Shown here in pieces: positions 34,644-44,465 of a stretch of DNA of 64,000 bases; the stretch's first letter is position 1; each line of letters opens with the position of its first letter. Position numbers and translations under genes: made by a program. The stretch comes from Gottschalkia acidurici 9a. GTDB lineage: Bacteria; Bacillota; Clostridia; Tissierellales; Gottschalkiaceae. Location: positions 2,588,380 through 2,652,379 of the forward strand of contig NC_018664.1 of NCBI RefSeq assembly GCF_000299355.1, read 5' to 3'. The notes beneath the pieces were generated by a model. The model saw nothing but the letters and a program-made list of their open reading frames with translations, did not search any database and was not told where the DNA came from.

Positions 34644-35366
34644 TTAATTATCCTCCCATAAATTTGACTTTATATATTTTCTACAAATTACATACTTTGA
34701 TGCTGATTGCTTAACTAGTCCCTCTAGTTGAATCATATCTTTTATGTGCTCTGGTAAATATGAATCATATTTTACCTCAAGAATTGTGTGTTCTTCATCT
34801 AATGATCTTATTGTGCTTAGCTCTGATTTCAATAAGTCTAATTGATTTAAACCTGTACTTAATTCTTTATCAAAAGTTATTCTTATGTTTCCTGGATCCG
34901 ATACATATGCTTCTCTTACATACTCAACTATTACTTTTGGTCTTAAGAGATTATTCTTCATCTTCATGTAAAGTTCTTTATGAAGAGGCATATCTATATT
35001 TTTAATAACTTCATAATTGCTACTTATAATGGCTCTATAAATTTCTATGCTTGTTTTCTCTCTAATTTTAGCTACATGGCTGCCATTCTTTATCTTTTTT
35101 TCTAGGATTATTTGTTCATCACTTCTGTTATATGTTCGTATTCTATATTTCACCCGATCATTAATTCCAGCAAGCTTATCGCTTAAAGCAGTATTATCAA
35201 TATCATCAAAGTATAAGCTGCTTATAAGATATTCACCATTTTCATTGGTATGTTTATCTCTTTTCATTATCCGTTTTAGTCTATGACTTAAAATATAGTA
35301 GTCATGATAATTTACATAGTACTTTAATTCATGACGATATTTTAGCTTCTTAGCGTGTTCTTTCAT
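34644..35366 (-). CDS. VTC-domain protein (polyphosphate polymerase-like, module 1)
   Basis: About 240 residues of the CYTH/VTC tunnel fold. Seen are YRHELKYYVNYHDYYIL, SLYFDDIDNTALSDKLAG, DRVKYRIRTYN, the EKK strand IILEKKIKN, RPKVIVEYVREAYV, NIRITFDKELSTGL and ILEVKYDSYLPEHI. Yeast Vtc4 uses this domain to polymerise phosphate from ATP; the basic tunnel residues are present, so a polyphosphate or nucleotide role is plausible. Start chosen at ATG 35366 because AAGGAGGTG lies 6 bases upstream. Confidence 0.88.
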   Translation of the reverse strand: MKEHAKKLKYRHELKYYVNYHDYYILSHRLKRIMKRDKHTNENGEYLISSLYFDDIDNTALSDKLAGINDRVKYRIRTYNRSDEQIILEKKIKNGSHVAKIREKTSIEIYRAIISSNYEVIKNIDMPLHKELYMKMKNNLLRPKVIVEYVREAYVSDPGNIRITFDKELSTGLNQLDLLKSELSTIRSLDEEHTILEVKYDSYLPEHIKDMIQLEGLVKQSASKYVICRKYIKSNLWEDN

Positions 35367-35594
35367 AGTAATCACCTCCTTATTTCATAAGAGTAGTATA
35401 AAAGACTAATGTTACACTTTTATCACAATTTTATTTTTATGTTAATATCACGTAAATATAATGTAAGGTAAATTTTCTATTACATTAAGTTATATGGATC
35501 ATTGTAGAAGGAAATTTTTACCCGTTTTATTGACGATCATATGCTTAAGTCTCAATGTTTAAATTTAAACGATTCTTCATGTTAGCTGGAATTT

Positions 35595-35622
35595 TTGAAT
35601 AAAAAGATAGGTTTGTTATAAT
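35595..35622 (+). promoter_or_regulatory. Probable sigma-A promoter of the AOR operon
   Basis: TTGAAT (35595-35600) and TATAAT (35617-35622) are separated by 16 bases, close to the vegetative consensus. The AOR start codon follows 39 bases after the -10 box, with AAAGGAGG between. Confidence 0.65.
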
Positions 35623-35660
35623 TAAATTGTAACGAATTTATTCTAAAGGAGGTTTAATTT

Positions 35661-37487
35661 ATGTATGGTTACATGGGAAAAGTTTTACGTGTCGATCTGA
35701 CAAAAGGTACATGTTTATATGAAGATTTAAACATGGAAAATGCAAAAAACTTCATTGGAGCCAGAGGTCTTGGTGTAAAAACTTATATCGATGAAGTTGA
35801 TCCAAATGTTGAAGCTATAAGTGAAGAAAACAAGATCATATTGGCTACAGGTCCGGTTACGGGAACTATAGCTCCAACAGGTGGACGCTATATGGTAATT
35901 TCAAAAGCTCCGCTAACAGGAACTATAGGAACAGCAAATTCTGGAGGATTTTTTGGTACACATCTGAAAAAATCTGGACTTGATATGATTATTATCGAGG
36001 GAAAATCTAAAGAGCCTGTTTATTTACTAATTGAAAATGACAAAGCAGAACTTCGTAGTGCAAAGCATTTATGGGGAAAAAAATTAGAAGACACTACAAA
36101 AACTCTAAAATCAGAGACAAGTGATAAGCACAAAATACTAGCAATAGGACCAGCTGGTGAAAATTTATCGCTGATGAGTTCTATTATGAATGATATTGAT
36201 AGAGCTGCTGGCAGAGGTGGTATGGGAGCTATAATGGGATTTAAGAATTTAAAAGCCATATCTATTCTAGGTACAAAAACAGTTGAAGTTCCTAATAAAG
36301 ATAAGTTTAGAGAAGTAGCAAAAGAAAAAATTAGTTTGATTAAGAATGACCCTGTTGGTGGTACGGGATTACGTGCTTATGGTACAGCAGTTCTTGTAAA
36401 TATAATTAATGAAAATGGTATGCATCCTGTTAAGAATTTTAAGGAAGGATACACTGATTTAGAAAAAATAGATAAAGTTAGTGGTGAAACTTTAGCTAGT
36501 GATCATCTAACAAGAGCAGTAGGTTGTGCTTCTTGCCCTATTTCTTGCGGACGTGAAGTAAAACTTTCAAATGGTGATATAGTAGGTGGTCCAGAATATG
36601 AAACTCTATGGTCATTTGGACCAGACTGTGATAACTATGATCTAGACTCTATCAATGTTCTTAATATGTTATGTAATGAGTATGGATTAGATACAATATC
36701 AGCAGGGGCAACTCTTGCAGCTGCTATGGAACTATATGAAGATGGATTAATAAAGGACGAGGAACTACAAAGTGATGGATTAAGTCTTCAGTGGGGCGAC
36801 AAAGATTCTATGATAAAGTGGCTACACAAAATAGCACTTAGAGAAGGTTTTGGAGCTAAAATGGCAGATGGTTCATATAGACTTTGTGAAAGCTATGGTC
36901 AGATAGATAAAAGTATGAGTGTTAAAAAACAAGAAATTGCAGCTTATGACCCACGTGGGGCAAAAGGAATCGGACTTAACTATGCAACTAATAATAGAGG
37001 CGGTTGCCACATTAAAGGTTATATGATTAACCCAGAAATTTTAGGTTATCCTGTAAAAGTGGATAGACTCTCAGATGATAAGGAAAAATCAGATTTAACT
37101 GTTATAGTTCAGAACTTAACAGCAATCGTTGATTCTATGGGTATGTGCATATTTACTACTTTCGGACTTAAAGATAATCAAGACTATGCGGATATTTTAA
37201 ATGCTGTATGTGGTACAAATTATACGGGAGATACTCTATTAGAAGTTGGTGAAAGAATTTATTCATTAGAGCGTATGTATAATGAAAGATGTGGTTTTTC
37301 ACGTGCTGATGATACACTTCCTAAGAGATTAACTGATGAAGCTATGCCAAGTGGCCCAGTAAAAGGTGAAATAGTGAACTTAGAAAAAATGCTTGATAAC
37401 TATTATATATCACGTGGTTGGTCAAAAGATGGTATAGTTACAGAAGAAACTAAAAAACGTCTTGGCTTACAAGATTGTTTCGCATAA
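35661..37487 (+). CDS. aor: Aldehyde ferredoxin oxidoreductase (tungsten/molybdenum)
   Basis: A 608-residue enzyme that oxidises aldehydes to acids with ferredoxin, using a tungsto- or molybdo-bis-pterin and a 4Fe-4S cluster. The N-terminus MYGYMGKVLRVDLTKG, the pterin-binding GARGLGVKTYIDE and APTGGRYMVISKAPLTG, and the cluster cysteines in AVGCASCPISCGREVKL are visible. A further conserved cysteine lies in SMGMCIFTTFG. Its operon contains its own MoaD-like and ThiF-like genes, so cofactor maturation may be dedicated to it. Confidence 0.93.
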   Translation: MYGYMGKVLRVDLTKGTCLYEDLNMENAKNFIGARGLGVKTYIDEVDPNVEAISEENKIILATGPVTGTIAPTGGRYMVISKAPLTGTIGTANSGGFFGTHLKKSGLDMIIIEGKSKEPVYLLIENDKAELRSAKHLWGKKLEDTTKTLKSETSDKHKILAIGPAGENLSLMSSIMNDIDRAAGRGGMGAIMGFKNLKAISILGTKTVEVPNKDKFREVAKEKISLIKNDPVGGTGLRAYGTAVLVNIINENGMHPVKNFKEGYTDLEKIDKVSGETLASDHLTRAVGCASCPISCGREVKLSNGDIVGGPEYETLWSFGPDCDNYDLDSINVLNMLCNEYGLDTISAGATLAAAMELYEDGLIKDEELQSDGLSLQWGDKDSMIKWLHKIALREGFGAKMADGSYRLCESYGQIDKSMSVKKQEIAAYDPRGAKGIGLNYATNNRGGCHIKGYMINPEILGYPVKVDRLSDDKEKSDLTVIVQNLTAIVDSMGMCIFTTFGLKDNQDYADILNAVCGTNYTGDTLLEVGERIYSLERMYNERCGFSRADDTLPKRLTDEAMPSGPVKGEIVNLEKMLDNYYISRGWSKDGIVTEETKKRLGLQDCFA

Positions 37488-37497
37488 AGGTTCTATC

Positions 37498-37722
37498 ATG
37501 AGTGATATAAAAGTTGAAGTTAGACTATTCGCATATTTAAGAGAAAACAGAGGAAAAGTTCTTTACACTAACGCAGATACAATTCGTAAAGTTTTGGATG
37601 AGCTAAAAATATCAGATGAAGATGCCCATATAATTTTATTAAATGGACATGATGCTGACAGAGAACATTCTTTAAAAGATGGAGATGTATTATCAATTTT
37701 TCCGCAAGTGGGTGGGGGTTGA
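37498..37722 (+). CDS. MoaD-like sulfur carrier protein
   Basis: A 74-residue ubiquitin-fold protein ending in the double glycine required for activation (FPQVGGG). The body has VEVRLFAYLRENRGKVLY and GDVLSIFPQ. I start at the ATG at 37498, 10 bases past the AOR stop, with AAAGG before it; an earlier frame overlaps AOR. It should donate sulfur to the dithiolene of molybdopterin/tungstopterin after adenylation by the next gene product. Confidence 0.9.
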   Translation: MSDIKVEVRLFAYLRENRGKVLYTNADTIRKVLDELKISDEDAHIILLNGHDADREHSLKDGDVLSIFPQVGGG

Positions 37723-37726
37723 TAAA

Positions 37727-38410
37727 ATGAACTTTGAAAGATATGTTAAAAATACAAACTCTTTTTCTAAAGAAGAAGTAGAATCAATGTTCACAAAAAA
37801 AGTGTGTATTATTGGTTGCGGTGGTCTTGGAGGATATACAATTCAAATTTTAGCACGCTTTGGAATAGGACATCTCACTTTAGTTGATGGTGACGTTTTC
37901 GTAGAAAGTAATTTAAACAGACAACTATTTGCTACAGAGAAAACGATTGGTAAGTATAAGGTTGAAGTCTGTAAAAGTGGTTTAGCAGAAATAAATAGTA
38001 ATATAAATGTAAAAACTTTTAATTGCATGATTTCGGAGTCAAATGTAAACAGTATCATAACAAACCATGATATTGTAATAGACTGTTTGGATAATATAGA
38101 AACAAGATTGTTACTTGAGAAAGCTTGTTCTGAAGAAAATATACCTTTAGTACATGGTGCAATTGCTGGATTCTTTGGTCAAGTTACAACCATATATCCA
38201 GGTGATAAAACTCTTGAAAAGATTTATAAAAATAAAAATAAAGGTATTGAAAGTAAATGGGGCAATCCATCTTTTATTCCACCTACTGTAGCTTCTATAC
38301 AGTGTTGTGAAGCAATAAAAGTTCTAGTAGGTAAAGGAGAAGTTTTTAGAAATAAGCTTTTATATGTAGATCTATTAAATAATGACTTCGAGATAATAAA
38401 TATTAATTAA
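37727..38410 (+). CDS. ThiF/MoeB-family adenylyltransferase
   Basis: A 227-residue E1-like enzyme. ATP-binding VCIIGCGGLGGYTIQIL, LVDGDVFVESNLNRQ (with the conserved Asp and Arg), and DCLDNIETRLLLEKAC are visible. The usual CxxC zinc pairs of MoeB are not evident; a CC pair in ASIQCCEAIKVL near the end replaces the usual C-terminal pattern. Start at 37727, four bases past the moaD stop, with GGGGGTTGAT upstream. Its likely partner is the MoaD-like protein just upstream. Confidence 0.9.
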   Translation: MNFERYVKNTNSFSKEEVESMFTKKVCIIGCGGLGGYTIQILARFGIGHLTLVDGDVFVESNLNRQLFATEKTIGKYKVEVCKSGLAEINSNINVKTFNCMISESNVNSIITNHDIVIDCLDNIETRLLLEKACSEENIPLVHGAIAGFFGQVTTIYPGDKTLEKIYKNKNKGIESKWGNPSFIPPTVASIQCCEAIKVLVGKGEVFRNKLLYVDLLNNDFEIININ

Positions 38411-38416
38411 ATAAAA

Positions 38417-38512
38417 TCTTCCGAGTCTTATATACCTAAGGGATTTCCTATGGCATAAGACCAATGGGTACATGTAGAAATGTATGTGCCTCCCGAATTG
38501 GAAAGGAATGTG
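38417..38512 (+). ncRNA. Moco/Tuco-type riboswitch without a downstream gene
   Basis: After the ThiF stop the plus strand reads CTTCCGAG, then GTCTTAT paired with ATAAGAC, a second hairpin GGTACAT paired with ATGTGCC, and GCCTCCCGAATTGGAAAGGA. The last block closely matches the conserved end of the molybdenum-cofactor RNA motif (GCCUCCCG...UGGAAAGG). CTTCC and GGAAT-type bases can close the outer stem. It is followed by a terminator and then by a gene on the opposite strand, so it controls no visible downstream gene. Confidence 0.7.
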
Positions 38513-38534
38513 TTTGAGATGATTTTTCTATATT

Positions 38535-38567
38535 TAAAAAAACAGTCCTTTTCAGGACTGTTTTTTC
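38535..38567. terminator. Bidirectional terminator
   Basis: AAACAGTCC, a short TTTTCA loop and GGACTGTTTTTT, with an A-run before and a T-run after. It can end the AOR operon or act as the riboswitch's expression platform on the plus strand, and can stop the chemoreceptor transcript on the minus strand. Confidence 0.9.
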
Positions 38568-38636
38568 ATTATCATTAAAATTTATTACATAATATTAAAA
38601 TACCAAGTTATCAATATCTTTATTATTAATTTTACC

Positions 38637-40364
38637 TTAAGTTCTAAACCTATTAACTAATTCTTCGAGGTCATGAACAACTTTAATTAGCTCATTAGAA
38701 GAGCTGGACACTTGTTCAACACTAGCTGACTGTTGCTCCATAGCTACTGATATTTCCTCAGTTGATGCAGCTGCTTCTTCTGAAATGGCACTTATTTCAT
38801 CCATAGTAATTATAAACTCATCTTTGCTTTTATCTATATCTCTTATGTTATTTATTAATATGTCTAATTCATAAATAATTCCCGATATCTGATCTTCTAT
38901 ATTCTCAAAAGATTTTTTAGTGCTATCTGAAGCTATGCTAGTTTGCTTTATAGCAGATATAGACTCGGTAACTTGAGACTTTGTATTGTCTACTTCCTTT
39001 TTTACAATACTTATAATTTCTTCTATTTCTTTAGTTGATGTATCTGTAGCAATTGCTAATTTTCTGATTTCTTCAGCTACTACAGCAAATCCTCTCCCAT
39101 GTTCTCCTGCCCTAGCTGCTTCTATACTTGCATTAAGCGATAGTAAGTTAATTTGTCCAGTAATTGAATTAATTACTTCTATAACTTTTTCAATAGACTT
39201 TGATTCATTGTAAAGTATATCTACTTGATCTGATACTTTATTTGCTATTATGCTATTTGCTCCTACCGAATCTTCTAGACTACCGATGTATAGCATTCCT
39301 TCTTCACTTGCTTTAGTAGTCTTCTCTATATGTCTTTTTATAGTATCTGAATTATTTACACATTGATTTATGCATTCAGCCAATAAATTTATTTTATCTA
39401 CCCCACCTTGAACATTTTGTGCTAGATCCGCTGTCCCTTCTGCAAGCTCACTAGTAGCTCTAGCTACTCCCTCTATAGAGATTGATGTTTCTGACATCGT
39501 AGTTGAAACATTCTCTGAACTAAGTGCTACTTTATCAGAGTTGTCTTTTATATTATTTATTATTTGTCTAAGTTCACATCTCATTGATAGTATAAGATCT
39601 TGCATTATACTAATTTCATCTTGAAGTCTACTCTTACTTATTTTAACTTCTGATATCTTATCGTCATCGTCTGATAATTTTAACTTCGCCGTTTCTTTAA
39701 TTATAGAACTTAAATTTGCTATACGACCTGAAACATCTCTCCCATTATATATAGCAAAAATTCCGTTTACTAACACAATAGCTATAGATATTAATATAAA
39801 TCTCATTCTTGCATCATTATAGTGCTTATTATTTTCAGTATGAACACTATTAGCACTTTTACTATTTCTTTTAACAAGTTCTTCTATTAAATTATTAATT
39901 TTAGTGAAATGATCTTGAGAATATCCTAAAGTTGCCTCCATAGCAACCTTACCCTCTCCGGCTTTTCCTAGATATAAAAGCTTATTGCTTATGTTTAAGT
40001 ATGATTTCCATTCTTTATTTATTTGTTCTATCATATTTTTTTCTTTTTTAGACTTTATAATTTTACTATATTCGTTTATGTACTTTTCAAATTCGCTTCT
40101 TAAATTCTTTAAATCCTTTTCTGCATCATCTACAAGCTCTGGATCATCAGCTATAATATGTACGTACTCTCTAGACCTAAAATCTACAAGTGTTTTATTA
40201 GCTTTATGAGCTAAGTCTACTGCATTAAGCCATGTATCTGTTATTTGATTTGATCTATCTTTTACTGTTCTTAATGAGTAAATAGAAAGTATGCTAAGTA
40301 TTATAGTGAGCATAATTATGATGGCAGATGTGCTATACATTCTCATTCTGATTGTTAGCTTCAT
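38637..40364 (-). CDS. Methyl-accepting chemotaxis protein
   Basis: A 575-residue chemoreceptor. Membrane segment 1 at about 9-30, a four-helix-bundle sensor domain to about 185, membrane segment 2 at about 188-206, then HAMP and a long cytoplasmic coiled coil. The signalling tip is [20 protein letters not shown] followed by [14 protein letters not shown], as in all MCPs. The ligand is unknown. It is monocistronic, between the AOR operon terminator and pelG. Confidence 0.95.
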   Translation of the reverse strand: MKLTIRMRMYSTSAIIIMLTIILSILSIYSLRTVKDRSNQITDTWLNAVDLAHKANKTLVDFRSREYVHIIADDPELVDDAEKDLKNLRSEFEKYINEYSKIIKSKKEKNMIEQINKEWKSYLNISNKLLYLGKAGEGKVAMEATLGYSQDHFTKINNLIEELVKRNSKSANSVHTENNKHYNDARMRFILISIAIVLVNGIFAIYNGRDVSGRIANLSSIIKETAKLKLSDDDDKISEVKISKSRLQDEISIMQDLILSMRCELRQIINNIKDNSDKVALSSENVSTTMSETSISIEGVARATSELAEGTADLAQNVQGGVDKINLLAECINQCVNNSDTIKRHIEKTTKASEEGMLYIGSLEDSVGANSIIANKVSDQVDILYNESKSIEKVIEVINSITGQINLLSLNASIEAARAGEHGRGFAVVAEEIRKLAIATDTSTKEIEEIISIVKKEVDNTKSQVTESISAIKQTSIASDSTKKSFENIEDQISGIIYELDILINNIRDIDKSKDEFIITMDEISAISEEAAASTEEISVAMEQQSASVEQVSSSSNELIKVVHDLEELVNRFRT

Positions 40365-40494
40365 ATATTTTTTTACCTCCAGTAAAATTATTTATCTGAT
40401 AGCTTACAATTCAAATCTAGCACTTTAATATATCCATGTCTATGTATTTTACATTAATATAACCTGTACATAACAAATACTTTACATTACTTTA

Positions 40495-42078
40495 TTAGAA
40501 CTTAATACTAATAATTTTAGCTATAAAATATATAAATATTGCAGCTAATATAATTAAAATATTTATATATTTACTATTAATCTTAAGTTTATTTTTCAAT
40601 AAATTATTTCCTTGATTCACTTCATTCAGCTTGTATCTATTCATAGTATCTGAGATTTTTATAAAAATTCCTGTATCCTCCTCTACAAAAAGTGGCTGTA
40701 GAGAAAATGTTGTGAAGTTAAGTTTTTTTATAAATCTAGATAAAAATATCATAGCAATAATTAATGATATAAATGATCCTATAGTAAACCCATATCCATA
40801 GTATTCTAACCCGCTGCTACTGAAAAGGTACGTAAATATAATATTTGAAGCTAGAAATATAAAGGAAACTATTACCGCATATACCCTAGATTCAAAGTAA
40901 AGTAAAACTATTATTATCAATAAAGCGAATATATTAAATACCGCACCTAAAGCACTTATCCTAAAGATATTCCTTATTACTATACTAATATTTAAAAAGC
41001 TAAGTATCTGTCTAGAAAGTAATATTATAGTTGTAGTTATTAAAAGCTGTACATAAAAAGTATGACGTAACTTTCCATATAAGGTTTTCTTCATTTCATT
41101 CTTTGCTATTAATAATTCTTCATAAGTTCCTGTTTTATTAGCTAACTCATAATATTTTTTATAACAATCGTAAAACTCTGTTTCTACAGATACTAAAAAC
41201 ATTACTGTTGATGGTATAGTAGTTAAATATGCTAAGAATACAGCATTATCATAAATAGGTGCATAATGATATGTTTCGTATGCGTTAACACCTACTACAC
41301 TAAACCACATTATAATATCATCTATCCAAAGACCTACTGTGTAAAATAATCCAATATAAAATAAACTCGGAAATTTATTTACATATCTTATAAAATCATA
41401 TTCTAAATTATTTCCGAAATAAAACGTTGACAAAAAGCTATATAAAAGTATTGCAAACGTTAAGCTTATGCCTAGTAAATATGCAAACAATATGTTTGTA
41501 GAGTATACATTAGAGGGAAATTTTATAGGATTTAATAAAAAGAATATAGTCATTCCAATTGAAATCAGACCTCCATATATATACGCCTTGGAGATTAATT
41601 CATAATTTTTCACTGCACTTAAATAAACCATAAGTATCCAAACCATTGTGAGAATCGTAAACAAATATATAGACATTACCTTGTAGTAAATTGATATCGG
41701 TTTATTAATATAAAAGCACACTGCAATTATAAATGATAGAAAAAATACTATTTTATTTATTCCTATATATGAAGGTCTGATACAGTCATATTCTTCAGTG
41801 TAAAGTTTATCAGAAATATATCTAGTAATTATAAATTGCCATGGTGCTGTTATAATCTGAGAAAATACAAAACTATAAACAATGGTGCCCATAAATAATT
41901 CTTTTTCTAAAGGATTATCTAGAAAAACCTCCATTGTAGCTAGCATAATATTAACAGTTACTACTGCTGCAATCCAAGGACCTGCTGATACTAGTGCAGA
42001 ATATATATATGCTTTGCCTCTATTCGTATATGTTTCGTCTCTAAATAATCTTTTTAAGGTAAATCCAATTCCAGCCAT
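40495..42078 (-). CDS. pelG: Pel polysaccharide flippase-like protein
   Basis: A 527-residue membrane protein with about 12 hydrophobic segments, beginning MAGIGFTLKRLFRDETYTNR and SALVSAGPWIAAVVTVN, the PelG N-terminal pattern. It also has SVVGVNAYETYHYAPIYDNA and VSVETEFYDCYKKYYE. PelG is the Wzx-like membrane transporter thought to move Pel (a GalNAc-rich polymer) across the membrane, working with PelD and PelE. It ends the pel operon and starts 8 bases after the pelF stop. Confidence 0.93.
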   Translation of the reverse strand: MAGIGFTLKRLFRDETYTNRGKAYIYSALVSAGPWIAAVVTVNIMLATMEVFLDNPLEKELFMGTIVYSFVFSQIITAPWQFIITRYISDKLYTEEYDCIRPSYIGINKIVFFLSFIIAVCFYINKPISIYYKVMSIYLFTILTMVWILMVYLSAVKNYELISKAYIYGGLISIGMTIFFLLNPIKFPSNVYSTNILFAYLLGISLTFAILLYSFLSTFYFGNNLEYDFIRYVNKFPSLFYIGLFYTVGLWIDDIIMWFSVVGVNAYETYHYAPIYDNAVFLAYLTTIPSTVMFLVSVETEFYDCYKKYYELANKTGTYEELLIAKNEMKKTLYGKLRHTFYVQLLITTTIILLSRQILSFLNISIVIRNIFRISALGAVFNIFALLIIIVLLYFESRVYAVIVSFIFLASNIIFTYLFSSSGLEYYGYGFTIGSFISLIIAMIFLSRFIKKLNFTTFSLQPLFVEEDTGIFIKISDTMNRYKLNEVNQGNNLLKNKLKINSKYINILIILAAIFIYFIAKIISIKF

Positions 42079-42085
42079 AATATTA

Positions 42086-43492
42086 TCATCCTAGCTCCTC
42101 ATACAATCTTTTATAATTATCTATAAAGCTTTTTTCACTATAAATTCTTTCTGCCCTAATTCTTCCGTTCTTGCCCATTTGCTTTCTTAAATCTGGATTT
42201 TTAATTAGTCTAATTATCATAGCTGCTGTTTCACTTGCTGATACCAGATTAGTTACTATACCACAACTTCCTTCATGATCATCTTCTTCTAGCAGTTCTT
42301 TACATCCTCCTACATCTGTAGACACTATAGGAATTCCAGATGCCATTCCTTCTAAAATTACTAAGGGTTGACCCTCAGATATGGAAGTCAAAACTAGTAC
42401 ATCTATTTTTTTAAGATATTCTTTTACGTCTACTCTACCTGTAAATATTATATCTTTCTCTAACTTTAGTAACTTAACTAGACCTAAACACTGTTGATAG
42501 TATTCTTTATCCTCATCTGCTGGTCCAATTAAATAAAGCTTGGCTGAATCAACTGTGTCTTTTACAATTTTGAAGGCTCTTATTAGAGTCATCACATCTT
42601 TTATAGGCACTATCCTAAGAATAGCCCCTATATTATACTCCTCATGTTCTTCATACTCTATTTTATAATTCTCTAAGTTTACTCCATTATGAATAATTTC
42701 TGTTTTTTCTTTAGAAGCTCCTAGCTTATGTTGAATATCCTGATTTCTCTGAAACAAAGTAACTATTTTATCCGCTTCCTTATATGCTGCAGTGGAAATA
42801 AAGTAAAAAAACTTAATCCATAGCTTTTTATAAATTCCTGTTACCCAGTTAGCCTTTATAATTTCTTCTTCTCTTTCACGAGCATATATTCCATGTTCAG
42901 TTAGTAAAAAAGGCTTTTTATTAATCTGTTTAAAGTGCACACCTATTATGCCTGCATATCCAGTTGATACTGCATGATATATATCAGCTTCCATGATTTC
43001 TTGATTAAATAAATTCAGAAATGGTAGTAACATAGTTCTTACAGTCCAGAAAAATGTATTTAAACTCTCTTCATTATATTGTTTTGTATATATGTCTATA
43101 ATATTATCCCAGAAAAATTTGCTTTGCAGAAAGTCTACTGAACTTCCTATCTTTTTAGGATTAGATATTAAGTTTATAAGTTTGTTCCATTCTACATCTG
43201 ATTCTAAAGATAATAGCTTGTACAAGCATTCTCTTTCTTCTTTATTAAATCTTAGCTTTCTTTTTATAAACCTATGTTTTAATTTCAAGTAATCATCTAA
43301 ATAGATTGTCCTTATTTCTATTAGATTATCTGGTATTTTATATTTATACTCCAGCTCTTCTTTATATGATGGCATCAAAGATATTACTTTAAACTTTATA
43401 TGAGGTAGTCCATTTATTAGCTGATTAATCCAACTTGAAACCCCTCCAGTAACATACGGATATGCTCCTTCTGCAATCAAACAAATTACCAT
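42086..43492 (-). CDS. pelF: Pel glycosyltransferase (GT4)
   Basis: A 468-residue cytosolic glycosyltransferase with CLIAEGAYPYVTGGVSSWIN at the start, YHAVSTGYAGIIGVHFK, TEHGIYAREREEEII, and the donor-binding region SISEGQPLVILEGMASGIPI with STDVGGCKELLE. PelF polymerises sugar from a UDP-linked donor, probably UDP-GalNAc or UDP-GlcNAc. The epimerase at the top of the operon could supply the donor. Confidence 0.95.
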   Translation of the reverse strand: MVICLIAEGAYPYVTGGVSSWINQLINGLPHIKFKVISLMPSYKEELEYKYKIPDNLIEIRTIYLDDYLKLKHRFIKRKLRFNKEERECLYKLLSLESDVEWNKLINLISNPKKIGSSVDFLQSKFFWDNIIDIYTKQYNEESLNTFFWTVRTMLLPFLNLFNQEIMEADIYHAVSTGYAGIIGVHFKQINKKPFLLTEHGIYAREREEEIIKANWVTGIYKKLWIKFFYFISTAAYKEADKIVTLFQRNQDIQHKLGASKEKTEIIHNGVNLENYKIEYEEHEEYNIGAILRIVPIKDVMTLIRAFKIVKDTVDSAKLYLIGPADEDKEYYQQCLGLVKLLKLEKDIIFTGRVDVKEYLKKIDVLVLTSISEGQPLVILEGMASGIPIVSTDVGGCKELLEEDDHEGSCGIVTNLVSASETAAMIIRLIKNPDLRKQMGKNGRIRAERIYSEKSFIDNYKRLYEELG

Positions 43493-43505
43493 TCCACCCC
43501 TCTTT

Positions 43506-44465
43506 TCATCTCCAAAATGATAATATCTTTTCGTACTCTTTAGGTATATCTTCTCTATTATCTAAATCCTTAATTAAATTATTTAACTCATCAAAGTCTT
43601 TTTTCTCATATGCAATTTGTATTTTATTGAATATACCATCAAATTTATCTGTATATTTTTTCAACAAATCATCATTAACTTTTTCTGCTTGTTTAAAATT
43701 CTTATCTCGAATATATGCTTTAACTAACTCGTTCACTATTTTAAGTGTTTCTTTTTTAGATTCTATTAGCTTATTTAATATATCTATATATTCGAGATTA
43801 AATGCATTCAAAACTTCTGATGATAATAGTCCAGACTCTATATAACTTTTATAGACTTCTGAAAGCTTTACTAGTATTCTGATATCCTTTTTTATATTAA
43901 ACTCTTCTTTTAACTGATTAATAATTATTGAGAATTCGTTTTCTATCATGTTTAAAGTTACTGCAGTATAGTGTTTTACTTCTCCATCTTGATCTACTAA
44001 GCCTTTTTGTAGTAAATTAATTCTTCCATCATAATAGTTCACATCAAATTCTATGATTGATTCTTTCTTACTTTCAGAATCTAATAAATTCATTTGATCT
44101 AAAAAGCTTATAGTAGACACTTCTTTTCTATAATCTAATTTCTTTTTATCTTCTAATAATCTATCATAGTGAATGTACTGCTCATACTCCTCCAGTACCA
44201 TACTATCCCTCATAAAATAGTCTAAACTAAAGTATAGACCAGAGACTAATATACCTCCTAACCCCGGTAAAAAAAATGCTATATAAGTAGGTACTCCTTT
44301 AGTTTGCTTCAGATATTTGTTTTCTAAATTATAAAGAAGTAAGTATAGAAGTGTATGAACAAGCATTATTTCTTTTATTAGTTTAGGATTTTCTAGAAAT
44401 AAAATGAATATAATACAGTCCAATATTCCTATTAAAAATATAAATAAGATCACTAAGCTCCCCAT
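43506..44465 (-). CDS. pelE: PelE-like membrane/TPR protein
   Basis: A 319-residue protein: two or three membrane segments in the first 90 residues (LVILFIFLIGILDCIIFILF, FFLPGLGGILVSGLYFSLDY), then an all-helical region that looks like TPR repeats (ILVKLSEVYKSYIESGLLS, LVKAYIRDKNFKQAEKVND). This layout and the position between pelD and pelF match PelE, which joins the PelD-PelG membrane complex. Sequence conservation in the family is low, so the call leans on context. Confidence 0.82.
   Translation of the reverse strand: MGSLVILFIFLIGILDCIIFILFLENPKLIKEIMLVHTLLYLLLYNLENKYLKQTKGVPTYIAFFLPGLGGILVSGLYFSLDYFMRDSMVLEEYEQYIHYDRLLEDKKKLDYRKEVSTISFLDQMNLLDSESKKESIIEFDVNYYDGRINLLQKGLVDQDGEVKHYTAVTLNMIENEFSIIINQLKEEFNIKKDIRILVKLSEVYKSYIESGLLSSEVLNAFNLEYIDILNKLIESKKETLKIVNELVKAYIRDKNFKQAEKVNDDLLKKYTDKFDGIFNKIQIAYEKKDFDELNNLIKDLDNREDIPKEYEKILSFWR

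Noticed and set aside
35376-35660. A Moco/Tuco riboswitch in front of the AOR gene
   Set aside because: The conserved GCCTCCC...GGAAAGG block is absent there; it occurs only after the ThiF gene.
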